Source of the DNA: Protopterus annectens | Lineage: Eukaryota; Chordata; Ceratodontiformes; Protopteridae | Length of the DNA stretch: 64,000 bases | Direction: 5' to 3' | Assembly (NCBI RefSeq): GCF_019279795.1 | Contig: NC_056748.1 | Coordinates: forward strand, 703,905,595 to 703,969,594 | In this document: in pieces, positions 22,740 to 34,017 of the stretch | How positions within the stretch are numbered: the stretch's first letter is position 1 | Layout: each line of letters starts with the position of its first letter | Made by a program: the position numbers and the translations under genes | The notes under the pieces: model-generated | Databases searched by the model: none | What the model was told of the DNA's origin: nothing | What the model saw: the letters and a program-made list of their open reading frames with translations, nothing else

Positions 22740-24905
22740 CCAGCAAAAATAAAGTACTCAGGGGGACCCCTAGCATAAATAGGTTATTCAACAAAAAAAT
22801 TCCTCTCCAAAACCAATAATAAACAGAGAAAATAGAACTCACCTGTCTAACCAAACAAATCAGAGAGCTGGTCAAATCTGCCAAAGGAAACTATGAAGCA
22901 AAGATAGGCTTCCAGGAGAAAGATAGCCATAAGTCTTTTTTAATTATGTTTGTAACCTCAGTGGAAACACTTAGCAATGTGCCAAGTTAATCATGAACCA
23001 CAACACTTACACCTAGCCTAAAACTATAGCAAACCTGCTGGAAGACACGGTCAGTTGAAATTTCTCCCCCATCACCTCCTACCAGTCATTAGGAGGCAAC
23101 AGGTCCTTACTGCATTCATTAAAGCCAAAAATACAACCTCCACAGGTGCTGACAACATTCCAGGATGCTTCTTAAATAGCTTATAAAAGAATATATCAGG
23201 GCCACTAGAAACTCTCTTTAACAACAGCCTCTGGACGGGCTTTGTCCCTGAGGTATTGAGGACTGCAACAGTTGTTCTACTGCACAAGGGGGGCCCATCA
23301 ACTGACCCAGAGAACTACAGACCTATAAGCCTGACCAGACTTATCTGTAAGGCCATGGAGAGAATTATCACAGACCTGATCAATAACAACATAGGAACTA
23401 TCCAAACACTGGACCATACCCAATATGGCTTTGTCAAAGGGAGGTCTTGCCTGCCCAGTCTGGTGGACTTCTTTGAGAAAGTCACCTAGGCCATGCGGCC
23501 ACCACTTATGTAGACATGGGCAAAGGTCTTGACGCAATCCTTCATTTGGGGATCATAGGTAAACTTACTGAGTTAGGCATAAACCCCTACATTGTCAGAT
23601 ATGTAGCACATTGGCTCACTGACAGGACACATGTTGTCCTGATAGGTGAATCCACCCCCGATAAGAAACCTGTTACTAGCAGTGACCCACAGAACTTAAT
23701 GCTGGGACCCTTCCTGTTTGGTATATACTTCTCTGAAGTAAAGGCCAATGTTGGGGGCCTCTAGCTCACCAAGTTTGTTTATGACTGTAAGCTGGGAGCA
23801 ATCACTGAATCTCAAAACGATGTTGACTACCTACAAACAGGCCTAAAATAACAAATGACTGGTGTAAAAACTACGGTGTGAGACTTCTTCTTCTTTCAGC
23901 TTTTCCCAGTTAGGGGTCACCACAGCAGATCACCTGTCTGCTCATGATTGGCAGTGGAGTTTTACAGTGTCGAGTTGCCAGCCCGGCGCCCAACCTTCCA
24001 CAGAAGGCACACACATGCACACACTCACACCTAGGGCCAATTTAGAGTATCCAATCCACCTACAGCATGTCTTTGGGATGTGAGAGGAAACTGGAGCACC
24101 CAGAGGAAACCCACATGACCACAGGAGGACATGCAGACTGCACACAGAAGGCACCCCAGCCAAGGGTCGAACCGGAGAACCTCTTGCTGTAAGGCGGCAA
24201 TGCTAACCGCTGCACCACTGTGGCTGCCCTTATGGTGTGAGACTAAATGCTAAAAAATGGGTAATCATACCCTTCAGTAGATCAGATCTCCCTGCAAATT
24301 ATAATATTGATAGCACGCCCCTAAAAGTAGACCCATTGGTGAGGGACCTAGGAACACAGATAGAAAGTAACCTAAACTTTGACCACCACATAGCTACGGT
24401 AGTGAGGAAATCCTTCTGTGTGGCTCAACTTATAAGTAAAGGCATGGTGTCAAGATCAAACAAAGTCATAGGACCATTGTACTTAACTCTCATCAGACCC
24501 GTAATTGAGTGCAATGCTCCGTTCGACATATATCTTATGTAGACTGACTAAGAGCCCTATCACTTTACTCCATATCAAATTGTTTATTTAGAGGTGCTTT
24601 ATGCCTGACCTACAAGACATTCTCTGATCCACCCCTGATGAAAATATTACATATCTGCAAGAAAAATTATATAAGGGTTACATGTTCCAAGGACCTGAAC
24701 CTTAACTGTGACTCTAACAGAATTTTCTGGAGAGACAGATTTGTATCCAAAAGGCTACCTCATCTATGGAATAAACTTTCTATCTTTGTAAAAGAAAGCC
24801 CATCTCTCACTCTTCAAAAAGGATTTAGATAAATGGAAGGAAACCATTAATTTACTCCTGGGGTACTGCCAATGTCCCTTATGGACAGAGGCAGTCTGTA
24901 AAATG
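22740..24905 (+). pseudogene. CR1 LINE copy B: ORF2 linker, reverse transcriptase and C-terminus, interrupted by a V-SINE
   Basis: The 5'-truncated copy starts in the linker after the endonuclease (QIRELVKSAKGNYEAKIGFQ). It keeps NIPGCFLNSL, VVLLHKGGPSTDPENYRPIS, CKAMERIITDLINNNIGTIQ, YGFVKGRSCLPSLVDFFEKV, then frame-shifted motif A and B remains (FGIYFSEVKANVGGL). After the SINE it resumes at GLRLNAKKWVIIPFS and runs to KSFCVAQLISKGMVSRS, RPVIECNAPF and WRDRFVSKRLPHLWNKLSIF, ending with MSLMDRGSL. Several stops and shifts are visible, including loss of the catalytic motif A frame. The typical 3' tail with CCTATGAA repeats was not found. Confidence 0.9.
23885..24231 (-). mobile_element. V-SINE-like element inserted in CR1 copy B
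   Basis: On the minus strand: tRNA-like head with GTGGTGCAGCGGTTAGCATT and B-box GGTTCGACCCTTG; V-SINE body GTGTGCAGTCTGCATGTCCT, GGGTTTCCTCTGGGTGCTCC and CAAAGACATGCTGTAGGTGG; 3' tail GTGGTGACCCCTAACTGGGA, then AAAGCTGAAAGAAGAAGAAG. The 10-base GGTGTGAGAC occurs on both sides (23875-23884 and 24234-24243) and marks the target duplication inside the CR1 coding sequence. The tail matches the RTE-type LINE 3' end at 20.8 kb, its likely partner. It is essentially full length. Confidence 0.92.
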
Positions 24906-25070
24906 ACTCAGAGACCTACTACCTTGATATTACCCCATCCCACATCTGGGGAATTAAGATATAATACTGTCCTATCCTGGGTATTATTGGTAGGCATGTA
25001 AAGCCTGTCGTGCTGTTATGCTGCACACATGGGAGTGAACAACACACATGTGCACATGCATGCAGACACA

Positions 25071-25072
<2 letters not shown>

Positions 25073-25149
<77 letters not shown>
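25073..25149. repeat. (CA)n microsatellite
   Basis: About 37 CA units. Minus-strand frames through it give Cys-Val repeats and are not genes. Confidence 0.97.
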
Positions 25150-25152
<3 letters not shown>

Positions 25153-27150
25153 ATCTGTGTGATATAGACATTTAAACTACGTACTGAATTATTGTTGAAT
25201 AACTGATTCTGTAATATAGCAGGATCTCATGCATACACAAAATAACTAAAGGATTTTATACAACAAACAAACAAACAAACATACCAATTAGAATCAAACA
25301 ACTATGTGGACCTTTCACAATGTTTTTAGTGACACATCCTGTACTTGTACTTCTCTTTTTCTTCTGCTTGCTATTAAGCAATAGCATAGCTAACAATTTA
25401 TGAAATATGAGTACAAGTCTAATTTCACAATGACCTGCAAAAATATCTTCATAATGCAAGTTGTGTAATGAATAAAAGTTTAAATAAATCAAGGGATACA
25501 TTTTTCACTTCACTTAAGGCATGCAACTTATGCTTAAAATACAGACATAACATGCACAGAGGGATTAAAAAAATTATAAGGGAAGGAAAGGTATTGTCAT
25601 TTCAAATGAAGAAAAACACAAGTTGAGCTTAAATGCTAGTATTGTAGGTATCATTTTCAGAATGGGGTTTAGTGGTATAACTCATCTCCTGAAGGGACTA
25701 AATCTTTATATTTAACTTGTGGCTTTCCTTGTAAGATGCACACTTTTTCCTCTCATTTTTTATAAGATTAATGTTTTAATCTACCTTAATCCATTATTCT
25801 TCCACTATTTGTTAAATCAGCTTGATCACATGTATGTAGGATTATCACTGTATATATTCCTGTATCATGTCATCAGCATGTAAAATACGGCTTGGCAAAT
25901 TTATACATTGATTATTTGCACGTTGCTGTTCTGTTAAGCATTCCAGTTGGCAATATGATATATCATGTGAACACTTGTGAACACGTTCTTAATGATTCAT
26001 GTGTTTATGTCACTGCCAGTTAAACCTCAAAGCATTTCCAGTTCCTTAAGAAGAATATGGATTGTTATTAAACATTGAATGGGTCTCAGGAGAATCTGTT
26101 CTGAAGGAAACATGCATATCAATAATGCTTTTCCTAGACTGTGATGTTAATGTAGTCGCTTATAGCGACATCGGTTCAAAGTAAATGGTTGTGTGTTTTT
26201 GGCTTCTCTTCCCTAATGTGTCAAACCAGTGGAATACATTTTTTCATGCACTCCTATTTCTTACATGCAAGAATTTAAAATTCATAATCCTTTAATCAAG
26301 ATAGTCTTGTTTTACAATTTATACCTTTTAATAAATGAAAGCTTTTTGTCATTCAAGGCTTCCTAGTGCTTAAGTTCCTTCAGCTAGTCTGAATGATTAA
26401 TGCTTACTTCTTTGCCAGGAAACTTGAAAGGTTTTTTCTACCTTATAAAGGCAAGGTGAACTGCTATAATATTTGAAATTACAATAGACAGGCTGGATTT
26501 TGGATACATCTGGCATGGTGGCCTATCTGCTTTAATTGTGTCACTCTTTACCCTTTGCACATCATGAAGTGTTTCTGTCTTTCATTATTACCAGTTGCAT
26601 GTCCTACCTCCTTCTGTTCCAGATGGCAAACAAGCTGCCTTGTTTTCCTTATGTTGCATTCAGTGAAACGTGTTAGCATCAAAAAATCTTTTGAACGGTT
26701 CTTTCTCTGGTATGAGACTTTTGCAGGCAAACTGTACAGACATTTAGTTTTAAGCACTCCCCATCTACCTGTTATTTGATTGGATGGCTGCCTCCATGCA
26801 ACGTTGCATATGTGGCATCTTTTTGCAAAGTTACATCCATACACAGGGCTGTACAGCATGTCCGTCTGTTATTTATTTATTTATATTTCCATGTAAGACA
26901 ACCGATCCCCTCTCATGCATCCCACAGCTAACTAACTTTGTTTTACAAGAACAGGAATTTACACTCTGTTGCACAGAGGGAAGAGAATGTTCAGTAGTTA
27001 GTATTAGCACAGTCTATGTAATTACACTACAAAATGTAGGCAAAGTAAGCAGTTTTATCTTGCATTGACTGCACACCTCAGGTTCTCATCTGTTGTTGTT
27101 TCACCTTTCCTCTTATTGACAAACTGATGCTAACAAACATTTATTTTGAA
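25150..27150. other. No gene recognised
   Basis: Two kilobases of AT-rich DNA. Frames of up to 103 codons (26548-26859 minus) show no recognisable domain. A short CAAA repeat lies at 25259-25281. No mobile element was identified. Confidence 0.55.
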
Positions 27151-28665
27151 CTATATATTTATTATAGAATTTTTTGGTTTAAAGTCACAGAGAGTACCCC
27201 AGCAAAGCAAGGTTATAATGTCTTTCACACCTTTAGACTGGCTACTGCAGAAAAGGGAACTAAAGGTGGAGGAATCTCAGTCTGTATTAAAACCAGCTTC
27301 GTATTCCGACTAGTTAAATTATAATTAAAACCAGCTTCATATTCCGACTAGTTAAATTGTATGACCCGTTGGAACTCATACTTCTCTAACTCACCATAAA
27401 CAGTCTCATACCATATTGTTGCGACCTGTAGGTCCACCTCCATGTCCCAGGAAACCCATACTGCTTATCTCAATGTACTTGAGTCCCTCACTGTTCAAGC
27501 CCAATATGATATTCATGGGGGATCTGAACTGACCCTCTATAGTTTGGCAGTCCTACACCAGTTCTAATGCACAAGCCCAGTGATTCCTAAACTTTGTTAA
27601 TACCAACATCCTGGAACAGTTGGTCCATTCTCCTACCAGGGGTACAAATATCCTTGACCTTGTGGTCATGAACTTAAGGGGGTGGAGTGGGAATGTTCCT
27701 CACCCAATGTGATATCTTCTCTCATCAGATCTGACCAGAAGGTAGCATTGCTTCAAACAAAAATTAAGTGCAGGGATCCACTGAAACCAAAATCCTTTTG
27801 GAACTATTCCAAGGCTAAGCTCTCTCTACTAAGTGACACTCTGGCTAAATTCCAAGCACCCCCAAATCCAGTATACACCATAGCATATGCTGAGCTATTG
27901 AGAAAATCTCTGTACAGACATATTGATAGCTGTTTAGATTGAGCTGTGTCCACTCATATTAAGAATAACACAAACTCAAAAGACAAGCCACCCTGGTGGA
28001 ATCACAACATCAATTGGTTAAACAACAAAAGAAACACAATTTTGGCCAATTGTAGGTGGAACAAAGCCATACTTACTAAAAGCCCCCTGATCAATCTAAA
28101 CAGGCAGCTAATAGGGTTAATTAGTATTTCAAATGCTAAATTTCAAGAAAAAAACATAGCTTCTCAGGCAAAGGACAACCACAAAACATCCACCAGCTAT
28201 GTCCATAACCTTAGGAGAAATACGCAATAATGCACAGAACGTATTGTAAGTGGTATAACCCACAATCAACCAGAGGCCATTGCCAACCTTTTGAATGACA
28301 GGTTCAGGTCAATTTTCTCCCCCATTCCTTGCCAGTAGTGCAAATGAAATATCACATACTACAATCCCCACAACTATTACCAGGGAACAGATCATCAATG
28401 CACCTTCCAAGGCCAAAAACACTGCACCGATGGACCCCAATAACATCCCGGGATGATTAATAAATAGCATGAAACATGTCTTCTCTGGTCCACTTAAATC
28501 ACTTTTCAACTGGAGTCAACAGCAAGGATTTGCTCCCAAGTAATGGAAGATGGCTACAGTCATTCCCCTACACAAAGGAGGTCCAACCACTGATCTGGAT
28601 AATTGCAGGCCCATAAGACTGACCAGTCTCATATGTAAGGCTATGGAAAGAATCACCATGGGGGC

Positions 28666-29949
28666 CATGGATCCTTCTCATTCAAGGCAATCACATTTCA
28701 AAATGTTCTTGAAAGGGGTTTTGCATAAGAGGCCTTCAAGTAAACCAGTGGCCCTTCCTTGGGATCTTAATTTTGTATTAGGGAAGCTAACACGTACTCT
28801 GTTTGAATCAGCTAAACTGTCTGACTTGAGGATGTTAACATGGAAAATAGTTTTACTAATTGCTCTAACCTCTGTAAGAAAGGTATCTGATTTGCAAGCT
28901 CCTATGGTTAGTTATTCATACCTCATTTTCCACAAGGACAGGGTTTCTTTGAGAACTTGTCCTTCTTTTTTGACTAAAGTGGTATTTTAATAATTTGCTT
29001 TGTCAAACTATCCATCTCCCCATTTTCTTTCCTGAATCCAAAAATGAAGGAGAAGGGAGACTCCATACCTTGGATGTCCACAGACAACTCAGCTACTATA
29101 TTGACAGAACTAAAGCTTTTAGATCATCAAATCAATAGTTCATTTCTTGTGAATGTAAGAAGAAGGAGCAACCAGTGTTAAAACAGATTATTTCCAAATG
29201 GTTGTCTAAGGCTATTCCCTTTTTGTATACTCACCATGACAAATCTATTCCAGGCACAGTCAAGGCCCACTCTATAAGGACCTTGGCTTCTTCTATGGCT
29301 TTTTGGAAAGGGCTGAATTCTAGAAGTATTCTAGAAGCTGCTACTTGGTCCTCTGCACATACTTTTACAATAGGTTAATAGATTCATAGATTAGTACTAG
29401 GCTAACTGCTCTTGTGGGCCTTTTTAAGCCAACCCAATTACCCCATATGAGAATCAAACCCTGCACTTTAAACATTATACAAAGCACTATAAAACCAGGT
29501 TCCTTCTGTAGGTCTAGATCATGCTTTCCTAGGACTGTTCTCCAGGGGCTTCTGGACCTTTCTTCTTCCACCTCCCAAATATAGTTAGCTGTGGTAATCT
29601 ACCCATACAGTTAAGACTACTGCAGCAGTGATCAATATGAAAAACATAGTAGAGTTGTGTATGTTGAACTTACCATAAAAGTAGACGTTTGAATGATAAC
29701 TGCTGCAGTAGCTGCTCCCTCCCTTCCACCCCCCCCCCTTGTTTTTTGGTGTGTTTTTATGCCAGGGTGTGGATAGTTATTGTTTGTTATTCTAGCCTTG
29801 TCCTTTCTGGGCTCAGCCTCCCTGTCTCTGCTGCCAGGAAAGCTCTGAAGGGTTTCGTGTTTTAGTCAGCTCAGCTAAAGCTGCTTGACAGCTGAGCATG
29901 TGGAAGGTGCCTTGAAGCTTTAGAAGCTGGCTGGCTGTTATATCTTTGG
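28666..29949 (+). pseudogene. DIRS-type tyrosine recombinase fragment with terminal region
   Basis: Reading frames 28550-28990 and 29175-29378 give the recombinase of a DIRS-like retrotransposon: RQSHFKMFLKGVLHKRPSSK, PVALPWDLNFVLGKLT, LTSVRKVSDLQAP (first catalytic Arg region), then VKAHSIRTLASSMAFWKG (His-x-x-Arg) and ILEAATWSSAHTFTI. The catalytic Tyr expected a few residues later is missing because a SINE is inserted at that point. DIRS elements integrate through this recombinase instead of an integrase. The part after the SINE (29580-29949) contains CTACTGCAGCAGTGATCAAT and ATAACTGCTGCAGTAGCTGC, resembling DIRS terminal repeats. No reverse transcriptase part is present. It sits inside CR1 copy C. 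Confidence 0.82.
29371..29482 (-). mobile_element. tRNA-headed SINE with CR1-type tail, inserted in the DIRS recombinase
   Basis: The complement contains B-box-like GGGTTTGATTCTCATATGGG, then TTGGCTTAAAAAGGCCCACA, and ends TAGTACTAATCTATGAATC. Compared with the 40.0-kb copy, about 22 bases between the A-box region and the B box are missing, which removes most of the anticodon arm equivalent. It interrupts the recombinase just before the expected catalytic tyrosine. Confidence 0.75.
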
Positions 29950-31127
29950 CAGAATATAATGTAACCTGAAAATTCTGGACCCATCACAGTTAAATTTTGT
30001 TAAAGGAAGTTCATGCCTATTGAATCTGGTGGACTTTTTTGAGAGAGTCACCAAAGCATTGGATGAAGGCAAAATTGTACACACAACCTAACTCAATCTG
30101 GCCAAGGCTTTTGATACAGTACTCCACTCAGGCATTATAGAGAAAGTCACTAATTTAGGTTTAAACCCTTTTATTAACCACTATATAGGTGAGGCTACGT
30201 CCACCATGAGGCCAGTCACTAGTGGAGTCCCCCAGTGCTCAATATTGAGCCTGTTCCTTTTTGGCACCTGTTTCTCTGAAATGGAAGCAAATGCTGGAAC
30301 TTATGGCTGACTGAGTTTGCAGATGATTGCAGGCTGAGGGTTATTATCAACTCTCCTGCAAACACTATCATTCATCAAGAAGGCCTATCTCTGACAAACA
30401 AATGGTGCCAAACCCATGGTCTTAAAGTAAATGCTAAGAAATGTGTAATGGTACGCTTTGGGAATCAACCATCCTGTGTCATCATAGGTTCATAGGTGTG
30501 TAGTAGGCTAATGGCCCTGGAGCCTTTACAAGCCTAACCCATAGAAGTTCCCTGGCATTGTGCTGCCCAACGTTAATTCACAGTGCCTCTAACAAGTAGA
30601 ACCATTGGAATGATCCCCGGGGTGAACTTTCTATTTCCTATCCACTCATCAAGATTTCTCTTGAAGAGGGCCAGTGAGGTGCTCTGTTTGACATGTATGG
30701 GAAATCTATTCCATAGCATGGGCAGTCTCTGGGTTATGAACCTGTCCCTCCAGCATGTTCTGTTGATTGTAGTAATAAGGTTGAGGTCTCTGGAGCATGT
30801 AGTGTGGAGGGATTGGGATTTCTTTAGATGTAGCATTTCTAACAGAGCTGGGTCAGACATGGCTTTGTAAGTCAAGCAGAGATCACCTCTTAGTAGACGG
30901 CATGAGACTTAGAATAGCTGGAGTTTTTAGAGTCTGTCCATGTAGGACATATGTTTAGGGCCTAGGAGCCTCTTCGTGAGGTACTTTTACGGACTTTCCA
31001 TCTGTTGCATTTGTCTTGTGAGGTACATGCCAAATGGGGCATTATACTCAATGACTGGCCTAATGAGGGAAGAGTAGAGAGAGATGGTGACCTCTTTCTT
31101 CCTGGATGCAAAACCCTTGGTAATGAG

Positions 31128-31461
31128 TCTATATTAGAACACCAAAAGTTTAATGGTTCGAATCAGTAAAGGTCGACCTTTAATGATTGAGCAGTTAAAA
31201 TTTTGAATGTTCGGAAAAAATAAATTAAAAAAAAAAAAGAAAATCTAAAGGGTGTAGGCAGGGGGGCAAGCCCTCATGCACCCCCCTACACCCCCCGCTA
31301 CTTAAATATACCAACTCCGAGACCGGACTACATTGAAGTAAATGGAAATCTCCCCTTATGGAGATTTCCATTTACCCATTCGACGTTCTGCACTTTCACT
31401 ATTCTCGTGTTGACAATGTCGGATTTGACATTGTCGGCTTTCAAGAATATAATAGGTAACC
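31128..31461. mobile_element. 334-bp foldback/MITE-like insertion with GGTAATGAG flanks
   Basis: The insertion splits CR1 copy D: GGTAATGAG stands at 31119-31127 and again at 31462-31470, and the CR1 reads through if the segment and one repeat are removed. Inside are three strong hairpins: AAGGTCGACCTT (31168-31179), GGGTGTAGGCAGGGGGG with CCCCCCTACACCCC (about 31249-31299), and AAATGGAAATCTCC with GGAGATTTCCATTT (about 31339-31373). A fourth is made by GACAATGTC and GACATTGTC near 31411-31435. There is no coding capacity. Terminal inverted repeats are weak at best. An 8-9-base duplication would suit several cut-and-paste superfamilies. Confidence 0.7.
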
Positions 31462-31502
31462 GGTAATGAGATGTGCCATGTAGAAGGACTTTCTGACCAC
31501 AG

Positions 31503-31733
31503 TCCCACATTGACTCTCTTCAAGAGGAATCTTGATGAGTGGATGGGAGATCATAGGTTTACCCCGGCTATCACTTCTGTGTCACTGTTAGACAGAGGCA
31601 CAGTATACTAACCTCAAAAAAAGGCATAGCAAAATTAATTTAAAATGGGTGGCGAAAGCCAAACACACTCTGGCTAAGCTTATAAATGCCCTAGGGCAGA
31701 TAGCCTAGTATGAACCTATGAACCTATGAACAG
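31503..31733 (+). mobile_element. Small CR1 3' fragment nested in copy D
   Basis: Plus-strand CR1 containing the last ORF2 codons (LFKRNLDEWMGDHRFTPAIT, then SLLDRGTVY) and 3' UTR (GGGTGGCGAAAGCCAAACAC), ending CCTATGAACCTATGAAC. The host CR1 continues directly after it at GTAGCAATGCACTGG. ACAGT is present on both sides (about 31499-31503 and 31730-31734), a possible short target duplication. Confidence 0.88.
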
Positions 31734-33165
31734 TAGCAATGCACTGGTCGAAGGAGAGGTTGCTGTCAACCTGTGTCTCCGGATCTCTTATAACACCTTC
31801 AGTGTTCAGTGGGCTCCCATCAATGTGGTAATTAGTGGGAACTGAGTTTTTCCCAAATGGGATGATGAAGCATTTTTGGCATTAAGCGTAAGGCCATGGT
31901 TTTGATACCAGTCATTGGTCTCAGTGAGGCCTTTCTGTAGAATGTCTACATCACTTGGGGAGTTAATAATGGCTCCCAGATTACAGTCGTCTGCGAACTT
32001 GGTTAGCCAGAGTCCTCTGTGTTGGCCTGGACTTCTGAGAAGTAGATGCCAAGCAGGAGAGGACCTGGGACCGATCGATGTGGGACTCCACTCGTGATTG
32101 GTCAGCAATCTGACTTGAAGTCTGCTACTTTCACACTGTGGGTTCTATCTGTGAGCCAGTTTGCAACCCACCTAGTGATATAGGGGTTGATACCTGGTTT
32201 GGTGAGTTTATCAATAATTCCTGAGTGGAAAATGGTATCAAAGGCCTTGGTCAGATCAAGGTAGGCTGTATGAACTGCCTTGCCCTCATCCACAGCTCAG
32301 GTGACTGACTCAAAGAAGTCAACCAGGTTGAGCTCACATGATCTACCTATCACAAAACCAAATTGAGTGGGATCTAGAGTTTGGAGATTCCCTATATAAT
32401 TGTTAATTAGGTCCATGATGATGTGCTCCATAGGCTTACATATCAGACTTGTAGTCGCTCCCCCTTTATCGAGATGGATGACTGTAGCAGTTTGCCATTC
32501 GGTAGGGACAAAGCCTGAGGCGAGGCTGTGATTGAACAGGGCACAAAGATGTGGTGCCAGTTCACCTTGTAGTTCATGTAGAACACATCCAGGGATATTG
32601 TCAGGTCCCATGGAAGCTATATTCGTGGCCTTGGACAATGCAGCTTTAACCTATTCTACAGTAATGCTGGGTGCCTGGCATTCCTCTGGTATTGTGATAG
32701 CTCCTTTGGGGGGTACAGTTGGCACTGAATCTGTCAGCCAGTATGTTGGCAATATCTATTGGCTCAGTATAGGAGGTACCATTGTGCAGTAACTCAGAGC
32801 AAAACTGGGTATTGCCATGGAGATTCTTGATATAACTATAGGAGGCTTTGTGGCTATTTTTAGTGTCTGCTGCAATTTCTGCCTTTATAGTTGGCTTTAG
32901 AGGTTTTGATGAGGGATCTCAACTTTTTGTTGAGGCTAATAAGGGAGTTTTTCCATTCTTGGGACTTCCTTCTGTTGTAGAGTTTATTAATAGCAGGGGA
33001 TCACCATATTGGCTTCCTTTTTTTGGAGGGGAATGTTTTGGTTCTGCTAGGTATGTCTAGTTCCATGCATTTATGTACATGTTCGTACAGTGCATTGGTG
33101 TAAGATTTGGCAGTCATGCAGCTATTTTCCATTGACATGGGTGCTGTGAAGTTAGCCACCTGTTT

Positions 33166-33303
33166 TTAGGTTCATAGGTTCATAGATTAGTACTAACTGC
33201 ACTTGTGAGCCATTTTAAGCCTAGCCAAGTATTCCATGTGGGAATCAACCCCATGCATCTTGTGTCTGTAAGGCAAACACCTTAACCATTATGCCAACCT
33301 CCC
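33166..33303 (-). mobile_element. tRNA-headed SINE with CR1-type tail, nested in copy D
   Basis: Best preserved copy of this SINE. The complement begins GGGTGGGAGGTTGGCATAAT followed by GGTTAAGG (A-box region), then CAAGATGCATGGGGTTGATT with the B box, then the CR1-like tail GGCTAGGCTTAAAATGGCTC and a final CTATGAACCTATGAACC. It sits in the linker between endonuclease and reverse transcriptase of the CR1. About 138 bases long. Confidence 0.85.
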
Positions 33304-34017
33304 ACCCCTAGCCCAAAGTCCGCTTTGGGGAAGTTTTTCATGGTGGTTTTCTTTGCAGGGGGTGTGGGTGAGATGTGGATTTCCATGCTGATTAGTTTGT
33401 GGTCAGATCTAACCAGGGAGGAACTGACTACTGGTGTAGAGCAACAGCTACCCATGTCAGTAATAACCAGGTCAAGGATGTTGCTTTCTTTAGTAGGGGT
33501 AAGAATGAGCTGGTCCATGGGATCAGAATTTATGAATTCCAGGAAGTGTTGGGCCAGTGTATTGGTGCAGGAGTAGTTTTCCCAGTTGATGGAGGGTGTA
33601 GTTGAAGTCACCTAGTATGACAGTATTGGGTTGGACCCTAATAGTTTCCAGGCTGCTTAGGAATGTGGAGTGAGTGTCTTGGGACATGGTTGGGGACTTA
33701 TAGCAGGCTATGACCTGAATCGTCGTCTTACCCAGTGTTAGTTGTACCTGACGTATCTCAGATGTGTTATGCTGGGCTACTAGTCTGGAGGTGTGCATTT
33801 CCATTATATGGAGATACCACTGCCTTTGGAGCTTTGGTCCATGTTCTGAGGCCGAAAGGTGTGGTATGAGTTATAGGGGTGTTTTCTGCTGCTTTAAACC
33901 AGGTCTCCGTTACAGCACAAATGTTGATGTTCTCCATTTTGAGGAGTGCTTCGAGCAAGTGCATCTTGTGATTTAGACTTCTAGCATTGAGCAGCATTAC
34001 CTTCAGATTGCATTTAT

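Larger units (their letters stand above)
27160..30484 (+). pseudogene. CR1 LINE copy C: endonuclease, linker and first part of reverse transcriptase, interrupted by a DIRS fragment
   Basis: The endonuclease trace begins WFKVTESTPAKQGYNVF with GGGISVCIK, then GDLN-like and VISSLIRSDQKVALL remains; the linker at 27946-28230 contains PPWWNHNINWLNNKRNTILA. The reverse transcriptase starts ATVIPLHKGGPTTDLDNCRP and is cut at CKAMERITMG (about 28665). It resumes near 29950 with LKILDPSQLNFVKGSSCLL, motif A LNLAKAFDTVLHSG, motif B TSGVPQCSILSLFLF, and motif C region LTEFADDC-like sequence in a shifted frame. It is cut again at 30484 by CR1 copy D and probably resumes at 34797. Many stops. Confidence 0.85.
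30573..33997 (-). pseudogene. CR1 copy D ORF2: endonuclease and reverse transcriptase, fragmented
   Basis: Endonuclease (33997-33282): LLNARSLNHKMHLLEALLKM, VTETWFKAAEN (Glu kept), VILGDFNYTL (Asp kept, unlike copy A), SLVRSDHKLISMEI (Asp-His kept). Reverse transcriptase: SMGPDNIPGCVLHELQG, motif A AYLDLTKAFDTIFHSG, WVANWLTDRTHSV, and motif C KFADDCNLGAIINS with an intact ADD. The C-terminal part (30875-30573) reads MTYKAMSDPALLEMLHLKKS and WRDRFITQRLPMLWNRFP, ending in NLDEWIGNRKFTPGIIP. Stops, frameshifts and three insertions separate the parts. Catalytic residues are better kept than the frame is. Confidence 0.9.

Noticed and set aside
31140..31160. tRNA B-box-like GGTTCGAATCA in the foldback insertion
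   Set aside because: No A box at the right distance and no cloverleaf, so coincidence is likely.
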